Of a stretch of DNA of 64,000 nucleotides, positions 23,255 to 59,188 are shown piece by piece. Below the pieces are notes generated by a model. It was not told where the DNA came from. It did not search any database and worked only from the letters and a program-made list of their open reading frames with translations. The translations under genes and the position numbers were made by a program. The DNA is from Epinephelus fuscoguttatus (taxonomy: Eukaryota; Chordata; Actinopteri; Perciformes; Serranidae). The stretch spans positions 26,386,856 to 26,450,855 of the forward strand of contig NC_064760.1 of the NCBI RefSeq assembly GCF_011397635.1, read 5' to 3'. Within the stretch, counting starts at the first letter, position 1; the number at the start of each line of letters is the position of its first letter.

Positions 23255-24070
23255 CCCACAGGGCGCACAAGCACAGATACTGCCAGTATTTAACACTGGG
23301 ACTCTCATGTTATCACTGCTGGACTGAGAAATGTTGCTGCATCTGGAGCATCTCCTTGGTAATGCAAAGGATTTTTGCATCTGTCACAGTCAAATTGTGG
23401 AAATGAAAGACTTGCTGCCTCACCTGTGAAGCCCGTTGGTATTAGATCATACACTCCTCTGGGTGTATTTTAATGGCAATAAAGGGAAGTTCACGTCTGA
23501 GTGTAGCAGACAGTTAATTAATGCTTGAGATAACACGTGTTCAGATAAAAGTGATTGACGAGAGGAAGATAAATGACAAATGTGTCCCATCAAAGACCAG
23601 TTTGAGACCTATTATTGGTTTGTTCATCATCAATGACATATGCATTTAATCTGTACGCTGATAGTGGCACTCCAGAGTCACAAATCTTCCACACACTCTT
23701 AAATGTATGCACACAAAGGTCCTTGCACATACTGCATACTTTTACAAGCACGGAGGCGTTAGTTTACAAAGGTAACCTATACATGCTTGGCACATGCAGC
23801 TCTTTCAAAATAACCTCACACCCCGATTTATAAATATCACATTTCACAAGAAACACCTAATGGCTGGCTTGAGGCTTGGAGCTTGTCTAAAGAAGCTGGC
23901 CTATTTTATAATAAGATGCTTTTTTTTTTTTTTTTTTAGATTTTTGTTTTTATAGAAAGAAAGATAAATATTTGTATTATTATCTCTTTTGATATTTTAA
24001 TGTTGAGATTTTGTATATACTGTATCTTATCATGTATAACTCATGAATAAATGTGGAAGTGTGTTTTTCA
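23255..24070 (+). other. spon2: spon2 3' untranslated region and polyadenylation signals
   Basis: After the TAG-less TAA stop there are two AATAAA hexamers. One is at 23478-23483. The other, at 24046-24051, is followed by the GT-rich GTGGAAGTGTGTTTTTC and is the more convincing cleavage site. A T-run lies at 23922-23938. No other coding signal is seen. Confidence 0.7.
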
Positions 24071-25404
24071 AATAGAAGACGTCTGTGTCACTTTGTTCCT
24101 CGTTTTACGTGGAAAGAATTATTACGTAAAAGCAAATGCTGTTATTTAAAACCCTTGTGAGACCAAAGAACATTCCTGATTTGCACAGCTCCAGTAATAA
24201 ATGATGAAGTCAATTTATCTGTGTATGCCAGAGCATAATTTGACCAGTATTGACACTTCTCTATTTATGTCCACAGAACTCGCAGCCTAAACTCACAGCC
24301 ATAAATATCATGCCTTATATCAAGTATCATGTCTAATGTTCCCCGAAATAGAAGTCACAGTTCTGCATATTTATAGATGATAATTCTATGTATTCCACAA
24401 TATCTCTCTATACTAAATGTGGACAGCTCTGTGTTCCCGGGCTACTTTGGGCGGTTAATAAATGAATGAATGAAAATATAAACTTTTTTTTTTTTTTTTT
24501 TTTACCAATGGGAATTATTAATATAAATATTCACTCTGGCAGAACATCCCGAGAAATACTGACTCCCCACTGCACTGAAATGAAGACTTTGTGGCAGTGT
24601 AGCACCTCCTAGGGGTCACAATCAACTACAACAAGACTACCACTACAACTTAGATTAATAAACAGATTGTGTGCTCCGTTCAGGAGGTCAATATGTGAAA
24701 CACCTTACCCAGAAAATTCAAAATGCAACTGAGATCACTTTTAATCATAATGTAAACACAAAGAGTGATGAAGAGTATTAGGTAAGATTTTCTCTACTTG
24801 TATGGTGCTTTGATTTGTAGTTACTTTTTCTTTTTTCTTTTGCTATGTTTTATCTAATTGCGTAAATTTGTATTTTTATTTGCACTGTACAGCTCCGTTG
24901 TAGCAATACAGTACAATTCTTTCTTATTTTTATTTATTTTATCAGTTTTTTTTAATCACAAACTGTGTAACAATAGGCCATGTATCAGTTCTAAAATAAA
25001 ACAAACTACATTAACATAGATAAGGGGTGTCTATGATATGTACAGTACATCAGTTTGTTGTGACAAAGCTTTTGTGTTTGTAAAGAAATATATTTATTAA
25101 AAAACAAATTAATACAGTTAAACTTCAGATAAGGTGAGATACTACAGGTGAATAGGGTAGGCTTCTATTACCTAGAAAATCAAAATATACTGTCCATAGC
25201 CTTAAAAAAAATCGATTTTTGCCATATTTTGGGGAATAAAATATCACATAAATCAGGCTAGGAATGATTTATTATCAAATCCATCTGTAAATATCTTCAG
25301 AATATAGCTAGGTGTATAACTGGAAAGTTTGGTGTACATAGGTGCTACAGAGGCTGAGCTGTTCGCCTTGGAGTATGACAAAAAACTCTTTTTTGAGAAA
25401 ACGG

Positions 25405-25601
25405 TAGTGATGGCCTCATGAAGCCTCATGAAGCATTTTCTTTATTGTCTGGGCCCACAAGATGGCGCTTTTTGTACAACCAAAGGTGTAAAACACACTA
25501 AATTGCCAGTCTTTGGGCCTCTCTCTTTAAATCAAGAGTGCCATCTAGTGGGCTCAGAAAATGAAGAAAATTCTTCATGAGGCTTCATGAGGCCATCACT
25601 A
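25405..25601. mobile_element. 197-bp hAT-type MITE with 8-bp TSD
   Basis: Left end TAGTGATGGCCTCATGAAGC and the complement of the right end are identical over 20 bases and nearly so for about 40. Flanking 8-mers GAAAACGG at 25397-25404 and 25602-25609 match exactly, fitting hAT-mediated insertion. Each arm carries a CTCF-like core: CCCACAAGATGGCGC on plus (25454-25468) and AGCCCACTAGATGGCACT on minus (25537-25554). Confidence 0.93.
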
Positions 25602-26204
25602 GAAAACGGCATTCGAAGATTTACATAGGGGAATTCAATACATTTCTATTGGAAACAATTGCTCACAAACAGAATAAATGTTCAGGCCCTTAATAATAAT
25701 ATAGTATATTTTTACTCATGAAAACTGATCATTTAACAACATGACAGGCATATAAGGCCTACAACTGTAGTAACCCAACTAATAAACGTATTGGCCCACA
25801 CTGCACAATGCTAACTTTTTGGTAAATTCAGGAGAAACTTACTGCCGCAAGTAGACAACATGTAATAAAATAAATGTCTAAATGTATAATTTGAATGTTT
25901 TCTTTATAGCAGTTTGAAAGAATGCATATTCAAGGAGTAAACTAGCCCAAAATCTCAAAATTGACCACTGCATGAAAAATCAATGTTTTTGCCTGCCATG
26001 TCTCGTCTTAAAAATCTAGTCCAAATTACACGCCTAATCCCCTTTACTAGCCAGATGTGGCACCACATTTTGAGAAATAAACACCTGTCTCAATCAGACG
26101 CCTGGTCTGGTTGCCAAGCACTTCATTTTTTTTGATAGAAGTTCTTCAGATATATAAAACTGGGTTGTTGGCTACCACAAATTATGTGTCTATTCCTTGA
26201 TTAC

Positions 26205-27290
26205 CCTGTAAGTTATTCATATTCCTTTAGTCTGTAAGGGTCCTCAGATCAAAATAATCAAAAAGGGTTTTTCATTAAAGTTAATCCAAGTTGTGAGTGG
26301 TGTTTTAACAGAATGAAGTGGTGTTGTGTTGGTATCCCCGGTGCTGTAATCCTTACTCTCTCTCTGATGTGCTGTCTGTTGAACCAACATAAAATGAATG
26401 ATTCATAATTGATATTTTATCTGAAGGCTCATTTTTAAACAAGTAATATTCACACTGGTTTTCAAATAACCAGTTTGATTGTATGTCCGATCTTTGATGA
26501 GCAACAGTTTCGTGTGAGAGGAATTAAAGGCCCGTCCCCTGTAGACGTCTGCCCCAAATATGCAAATAGCAAATAATAGCCCGGGCTAATAATTGAAGTC
26601 TTATGGTATTCATAATAAGAGATTGAGTTTTCACCGGGACATTTTGAAGTAGAGGTGATAGGCCACCCAATTTCTGGAGCAACTCATATTGTGATCAGTT
26701 TGATGAGTAGATGATATTCTAATAGCTACACACATTATGTATCTGATATTCCTCATGTAAGAGCCTAACATAAGAAAAATTACGTTAAAATGGACGATAT
26801 ATTGTCAGATATAATAATTCTTGGCAGATATACAGGTATTAGAGTAAATGTTGGTGATAACCAACAAAAAATTGCATTATCCAATTCTATGCAATCATTA
26901 TCAAAATGTTATGCTGTTTGTTATGTGTGTAGCCTATAATATAGCCCATAAATATACCACCCGGGCTATTAATAGCTTAAATCACTGAACTCAACAGGCC
27001 TATATTTGGGACAGGCCTTTAATTCCTTTCACACAAAACTGTTGCTCAGCAAAGATCAGGAAATACAATCAAATTGTTTATTTAAACCAGCATGAATATT
27101 ACCTGTATAAAAAATTGGCTCCGACAGACAGAGCATCAGAGAAAGAGTTATGGCACTTGTTTTATGACACAACGCCACTTTAATCTGTGAAAGGAATACT
27201 CACAACTTGGATTAATTTTTATGAAAAACCTTTTTGATTCTTTTGATGGAATATGCAGGAATATGAATAACTTATAGGGTTAGTGAGGAG
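26205..27290. repeat. ~1.1-kb foldback element with ~350-400-bp diverged inverted arms
   Basis: Left-arm blocks at 26210-26600 reappear in inverse order and orientation at 26940-27285. Examples are AAGTTATTCATATTCCT, TTAATCCAAGTTGTGAG, TTTGATTGTAT, GAGCAACAGTTT, GGAATTAAAGGCC and AATAGCCCGGG. The spacer at about 26620-26930 is AT-rich and has no frame. The arms are perhaps 75-80% identical by eye. It is most likely an old MITE or foldback transposon. Confidence 0.85.
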
Positions 27291-27949
27291 TGGACATATA
27301 GTCTGACTATATGACTGCATCAGAGGTAAGTGTCACCACTTTTTAAAATCTCAATAAATTATTCTTCGGTGCTCATACTGTAGTTTCATTAAAATTACTT
27401 GAACAATTGAATTGTAGAGAGTCTAACCGAGCTAACATTGTGTAACATCTGTGTATTGACAAATGTTTAAACATTTATATCTGTATGCATGTCAAAGCAC
27501 CTGACAAACATCAGCTCAAGTGGGCAGCCAACAACCTGTTTTATACATCCAAAGAACTTAACAAAGATTTAACTTTTTATTTGAGGCGAGGTGGCATCAC
27601 GGAGCTACAACAGTGACGGTAAGTCTTGGCATTGAAAACAAACAAACAAACAAACCAAAAAAAACAAACACTGAAAAATAAAAAAACAGGCATTAAAAAT
27701 AACAATTATTTCATTTTCAGATTCTTTGCATTCTGGTGTTTTTCAGTGACAATCTTCTGATTTTCTCTTTATGTCACTTTTTTGTGATAGTCTTATTTTT
27801 CAGTTTTATACTTCTGTCATTGTTTGGTGTGGGGAAAAAACCTGACAATGAAAAACTGGGTTTAGTAGGTTTCTTTCAATGCTCCACAGTCTACCCCCGC
27901 TGTAAGACTGCGGAAAATCCTGACCATCCTCCAACATGGCACACTGTGA

Positions 27950-28317
27950 CCACTGACGTGATTCACAGGCCTGCCACTAGGGGTCGCTGTTTCCACACAC
28001 TCGCTCTCCGTCTCCGCAGTGCTGCCTGTCGACGAGGAGTGCGTTTGATTGTTGCAGGGCTCAATGGCGGACAGAGCAGGATAGTCGCGTTAGCACCGAG
28101 GACAATAACATCTCGACTGTGTGAAATTCCTGGCGCGACCCGGTCCGCCGCTGCGTGTCCCCGGGCTGTAACGGGCTCTCCTTTGCACTTACGTTGAATA
28201 CAAAGTCGCCGCAGCTATTCTCTTCTTGTCTCCTAGCATTCTTGAGTTCCCATCCCAAGCGGAGAAGTTGCACTGTTCATGGTGGCTCACTAAAGGCAGC
28301 TAGCTTGCGAGCAAACC
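27950..28317 (+). promoter_or_regulatory. kdm3b: CpG-rich kdm3b promoter / 5' untranslated region
   Basis: Base composition changes abruptly from AT-rich to CpG-rich at about 27950 and stays so to about 28760, typical of a CpG-island promoter. It contains a CTCF-like word at 27972-27990 and an AATGGCGG (YY1-like) word at 28063-28070. Short upstream ORFs begin at 28064 and 28279. No TATA box is obvious. The transcription start cannot be placed from sequence alone. Confidence 0.75.
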
Positions 28318-53905
<25,588 letters not shown>

Positions 53906-54810
53906 GTCCTGTCACATAACGCTGTCCCAAAACAACCAGCCTCTGACGACCACTCCACTACACACACTAACACACACACAGTATACATTACACACCTACA
54001 TACACAAGTACACGCTGCAGAGTGCAGAGTACAAACATAGAGTGTAGGTTCTTTTGGGGCAGTGAAGATCTGGGTTTGGGGGAAGAGAACATTTGATTTG
54101 GGATTAGATGGGGAGGGGCTAGTCAGCGCTTTGATGAAGGAAGTCCTTTATCGCTGTTACACAGTACGCTCAAACTTGTCTAGTTGTTTTCCAATTATTA
54201 TTTTTGATTAACTCTGTATTTAAGGTCAGTGTGTTTGTTCTGTTGTTTTCATTGTATATGTAAGATGTGAGAGTAAGGGAGGCGTAAAGCTGCCGTGCCT
54301 TTGGAGCAGAGGTTCAGCTACCATATAAGTGACTGACAAAATGTGAGTACCGGGCTAACTTTCCTATTTTGATGACGTTGATATTATTTTCTTCAATAGG
54401 AGCAAGGTTAACCTGTTTTTGTAGAATTTTTTTTTTTTTTTTTGAGTTTTTGAACACCTGATTGCTTCTGCCCTCTGTGGCTGATATGAATTTGCGAAGC
54501 AGCTAGTGAGGGGAAGCAGACCAAAGTTTTGTATTTTCTGTTTTCTTATTTCACTTTTAGAGTAAGAAGTCTTTTCTTTTTATACACCACACGGCAGTGA
54601 TCAGAAGGACTTCAGACAGGGCAAGTTTAAATTTTTTTGGTCACCTATCTTTGTCCCATGGGCTGAATGAACTGCAGACTTCCAACAACGTTGTTCAAGA
54701 ATCACAATTGCAGCTGAACAGAACTACTGGCCATTAACATTGTATCAATATATATATTGATCTTAGCAGTCTCTTTGATTTTTCACAATAAAGTTTACAA
54801 AAACTACTGT
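53906..54810 (+). other. kdm3b: kdm3b 3' untranslated region with polyadenylation signal
   Basis: After TAG at 53903-53905 there is non-coding sequence with CA-rich and T-rich stretches (T-run at 54428-54443). The only canonical AATAAA nearby is at 54787-54792, followed by TTTGTTTAATGGTTGTTTT, so cleavage is expected near 54810. Confidence 0.75.
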
Positions 54811-55458
54811 TTGTTTAATGGTTGTTTTTTACCCACAAAACCTCTATGCATGGACAGCCAGCGTGTCTATAAAATATGTACATCAACTAATAATTATTTT
54901 AATATCAGTACTTTTTGATCGAGTCTAAAAAAGATAACCGTTTACACTGATAATAAAACAGAAAATCAGCTAATCCTAAAATGTGAGAGCAAATATTTGG
55001 AATTATTTTCTGATGATAAACAATAATTAAGTGACTAAAATAGAAATAAAAATCTGTTGATTGACAAATCGAATACTTGTTTCAAAACTAGAATGAATGT
55101 CTCATAAATTTGAGGTCCTGCGTGGTGAAATACAGTCAAAATGAAGTTACGGAAGTATTTAAATGTTTCCTCATTTTAGGACCAAAAATTTTCATTCTGA
55201 AAAAGATACTTCAATTCTCAATTTTTCAGAGCTCATCTTTGGTCTTACTTTCACTCTTGACTAATGAAGGCAACAAAGTACCATTTATCGTAAGTGCTAA
55301 TATCGTAGGCAACTGGACTGCTGCTAATATCCTACGATATTAACACTTAACGATTACCATGACCTGGATGACTGAGAATCTTCACCGACAAAGTTCCATT
55401 TAGTTTTCCATTAGTTTTAGCTTAAATGTGTTACAAATGTGATCACCACACACTAGTA

Positions 55459-56142
55459 CAGTGGTCCCCAACTGGTGGGTGGTGGTCCATTGTGAATGGA
55501 CCGCAAGTGACTTGCAAACGTGTCAAAAGAAAAAAGAACAACACACACTTTATTTTGAAGGACGGCAAATTTCCAGCACAGAGCTTTTATTTTGAAGTGG
55601 CGTTACCTGCTGTAGAGTGAGTAACTTATCTGCTGTAGAGTGAGTAACTAATGGAAAGCTACTTGATCGATGGTGATTCCCAAAGTTGAGGAAGAATCCT
55701 TAAAGGAGGCTACGCCATTGAATCCAGTGTCAAGGATCCTTTGAGTTCTGCTAAGGAGCGAGTCCTTCCTTCAGAGAATTTTCAAGGACACGTGTGTATC
55801 CTCAGTGGGCATAAAGTACCCACAATTCTTTGTGCATGATTTGCTGGAATTGAAGGCGGGGCCTCTTCAGTCACCTGGGCACCTGGGCACTCACTAGCCT
55901 GTTCCAATGTGTGTTCACTGAATGCTGGAAGGAGTCTTGCCTCGCCTCTTTAAGACCCAACTTGGAAGGACCATCCTACCAAGGAAGTCTCCTTGACTTT
56001 GAGAAGCAACAAGAGACATCAAACTAGCTTGACAACATGGCCAAACACAAGTAGGACACTGAGGGTATTACGCTGTGTGGACCTTGAACTGAAGACTAAT
56101 GAGAAATATGGACCCTGTGGCTGGATCAGTTGGGAACCACTG
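55459..56142. mobile_element. hAT (Charlie-type) non-autonomous element
   Basis: Left CAGTGGTCCCCAACTGGTGG faces right GATCAGTTGGGAACCACTG, the CAGTGGTTCCCAAC terminus of hAT-Charlie elements. Flanks CACTAGTA and TATTAGTG agree at five of eight positions, perhaps an eroded target duplication. A duplicated TGCTGTAGAGTGAGTAACT lies at 55607-55650. No coding frame. Confidence 0.7.
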
Positions 56143-58204
56143 TATTAGTGTTTTTCTGATGCTATGTGCTCTTGTATCTGTCCTGTGTGGCCTAGCTTTC
56201 ACCGCTCATGTCTGAATTAGTAAGTAGATCACAGAAATGGGGCAGGGAAGCTGAGGTGTACTGTTTCAAAGCAAGGAGGAGGATGCAAGTCTCTTTCCCA
56301 CAGTGTAATAATAGGAATTGTATGATCTCATGTTATTACTGAAGCATCTGGCCTAGGGTGTAGGTATACACATTAAGCAGTGGCATCTGGGGGTCCCCCA
56401 AGAAATTTTGAGCGTCGGATACTTAACATCCTACATTACCAATGTATGCCTTTTCTGCTAAAATATATGGTAAAAATACCATTGTACGTCCTACTTCAAT
56501 CATACATAGTTGCTGCTTTTTCTTTTCCATTTCATGGGAATTGCAACCGCTGCTTTTGTGATTGCATACCGCCACCACCTATCTAAAATGAGGCATTGTT
56601 AAGGGATGTTTCCACAGGGACCCATCATTCCCACGCCTCCCATTCACTGTCTATGTGAGCAGCTGTTTGATGCATGCTGGTAGCGCTGCATGGTATTTTG
56701 AGAGATGGGGCGTCTGCTCTTCATCTGCATACATTGAATCTAGGCTACTTTATGCAAATCAGGGGCGTACGGCACGACTCAGAGTCTCTGGATGCTCCTG
56801 AAAAACTTTTAAACTAACCATTGTCGGTCTAAAATGAAGACTGATTCAGCATCTGCATGGCTTATTTCTTGCCTCAAATATTTCTAGAAACATTTCGGAG
56901 AATTATGTTTGTAATATAACAATATATACGTGGACACATACCCATATGTCTATGGGTGCCATCGAAAATAGTCACTCCAAGTGCCAACGCAAACTCTGGC
57001 ACACACTGGACCGTTTGTAAATTTAGAGCGCTGTTGGAATGTACTGTTTGTTATTCAGAGCACCACACTATCAGAGTAGCAGAGTGCACTGTTTGGGGAG
57101 ACAGAGCAGCAGAGCACCAAGCTGAGCAAATGTGTGATGAACTTAACCGTTTTACGTGTTCATGTAATTCATGTAGAAAAAGTACACTGTTTTCCTGAAC
57201 AACAGCTCTCTCATTTTATTGTGGAGTACTATGACTCGCATTCTAGCAGTTGGGCAAAATGAAATAAAAGTCTTCTTTAAAAGTCCGTTTAGTTGCAGAA
57301 ACAAATGCACTTGTTCTTAAAAGGGAACATCACCCATTTTTAAAATTCATACACTATTTGTATGGTCTAAAACAGTTAAAAAATATTAGTAAAAATCAAC
57401 AACTGTGTCCCAAATCCAAAAGCTTGAGTGCTAAAACTCAAATTTGTGATGTCATAGAGTAGAAAGTCGAGAGCTGCTTCATTGACAGTGAATTGGGAAA
57501 AATGTTACAGATGACATGAGTATATGGGTACATTTTCTGTTTCAGAATTGAGAACACTACAATAGAATGAAGGTCATCTGTCTATAAAATAGAAAACAAA
57601 TATTTTGTGGGTCCATAAAATTAGGTACCATTTCTAAAGGGTTACTTCTGGTTCCGAAGGTACTATACCAAAAGTGTTTGGGGGAAACAGGGCTTATGAC
57701 CAAAATGATCAACTTTCCAGTATTCGTTACAGAAAAATATCTGCTGTGATTGGTTTTTCCTCGTCACATGATATGCGGTGCACACTGCTGTGTTCCAAAA
57801 GTTGATCTCGGTTCTCAAAGCGCAGCTGTCGGCCCCTGAAAAATTGGCACTTGGGAACATGTACGTGCCGCGACAGTGTCACTCGGCCTTTTGAGTGTGC
57901 CAGTCAGGCATCTACATTGAAAATAATGAATATGAGGGCGCAAAAAATGCAGCATGTCTCTGGTTTCTGGTTTTGAGAGAGAGTAAGGCGTTTTAGCAGG
58001 AGGGGGCGCCTTTTTTTAACTGATTTTAATGAGAATGAAGCTTTTTGTTCATGGTTTTTGGGTTGCAACGTGCCTCGCGTCTTTGCCGGAGCGCTCTGAG
58101 CTCAACTCAACTCAGCGGAAAAATGCCTTATGCCATCTCCGCCTTTTCCCCCATTGTTCAATTGGTTAATGCGAGAGGCGGGGCTTCTGTGGTGGTCAAG
58201 ACAA

Positions 58205-58505
58205 CAAGTTTACAGCTAGCAAACAATGGAGCAGAAACTGCTGGTAGCAGTTGCTGGATACCCAGAGCTATATAGCCTGAGGGTCGGCAGCAGGTTGTTG
58301 AACTGCTTCCGAGTCATCCTAAAATATGCCATCATCGAGGGGAAGCTCCTGGACCAACTGGTGGTACTCCCCGTTATCCACCCTCTTTTTTAGGGTCTCA
58401 TGTACCCACACAGATCTCTGTTTCCTTGTGCCCGACAAACTAACTTATAGCCTCTCACCGTCAACCAGAGCTCCAGCAAGGACCCTCTGCCTGAACATTT
58501 ACGGG
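58205..58505 (-). pseudogene. PIF/Harbinger transposase N-terminal fragment, inverted relative to the intron 20 copy
   Basis: Read on the minus strand it parallels 49288-49530: complement words for GGCAGAGGGT, CTCTGGTTGACGGTGAGAGG, AGAGATCTGTGTGGGTACA and CAGTTGGTCCAGGAGC are all present. The body is otherwise diverged and frame-broken. Confidence 0.6.
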
Positions 58506-58890
58506 ACGAGATAAAAATTACTGTCAAATAAATAAGCAGTATATTGATTACACAGGAATATTAGGAGGTGATGGGGTGGTTGCCTGGCCTCGTTTTTTAC
58601 TAGTGGCATTTGATTAAAAAAAAAAAAAAAAAAAAAGCAGATCAGGGCCTAGCTTGTGCTCGCAAATACTGATTGAACTTGCTTTGGCCATGGAAATAAC
58701 ATTGGAATTCCTAATTTAGGTGTTGTTCCCCTTTAACATTGAGGGGGACGTGGCCCCTGAATCCCCCCCAAATGTACACCTGTGCATCTGACTCCTTTTA
58801 TTATTGCAACCACTTAATTGAGCTGATTGGATCATGTTTACAGTGCGCAGGATAGGAGGAGCAATGTGATGCACTTTTTTTTTTTTTTAA

Positions 58891-59188
58891 CTTAAAGTGA
58901 GACATTTCACAGCGGGGTCCTGGCCCTTTAAGAGCCAGTCTTTCCAGAAGTGGTTGGAGCAGAGCAGAGCAGAGCAGAGCAGCTTGGATCCAGAGACTGC
59001 AGCACATCCTCAGCTGCTCTCAGCCCACCTGACAGCACAGCAGAGCGGACAGGCAGCAGCCGCCAGCCTCCCGGTTCACATCACTACTCACCGCGTCCTG
59101 GAGGGGAATGGGGGGCACCTAGCCCGCTAGCTGACTAACTAGATTTCTCTAGAAGCGGAGACGGCTCCCGGCCGGCGGTCCAAGAAAG
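58891..59188 (+). promoter_or_regulatory. reep2: reep2 promoter / 5' untranslated region
   Basis: GC-rich sequence from about 58910 to 59330 surrounds the reep2 start. It includes an AGAGC pentamer array at about 58958-58984, CAG/CAGC-rich sequence, and a short upstream ORF at 59108-59122. No TATA box is evident. The transcription start is unknown. Confidence 0.65.

Larger units (their letters stand above)
24071..27900. other. AT-rich, repeat-dense intergenic region between spon2 and kdm3b
   Basis: No gene is supported. Contents are a T-run at 24484-24503, the CTCF-motif MITE at 25405-25601, the foldback at 26205-27290, and an A-rich tract at 27640-27700. The open frame at 27736-28197 is hydrophobic at first, then becomes promoter-like GC-rich sequence; it has no recognisable domain. 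Confidence 0.7.
54811..58890. other. Repeat-rich intergenic region between kdm3b and reep2
   Basis: No gene is supported; open frames are short and domain-free. Contents include the foldback ends at 55290-55395, a hAT element at 55459-56142, the inverse Harbinger fragment at 58205-58505, and A- or T-runs at 58616-58637 and 58876-58889. Confidence 0.75.

Noticed and set aside
27736-28197. 153-codon frame just upstream of kdm3b
   Set aside because: Starts in AT-rich intergenic DNA and runs into the CpG island; composition changes mid-frame and no motif is recognised, so it is a chance frame.
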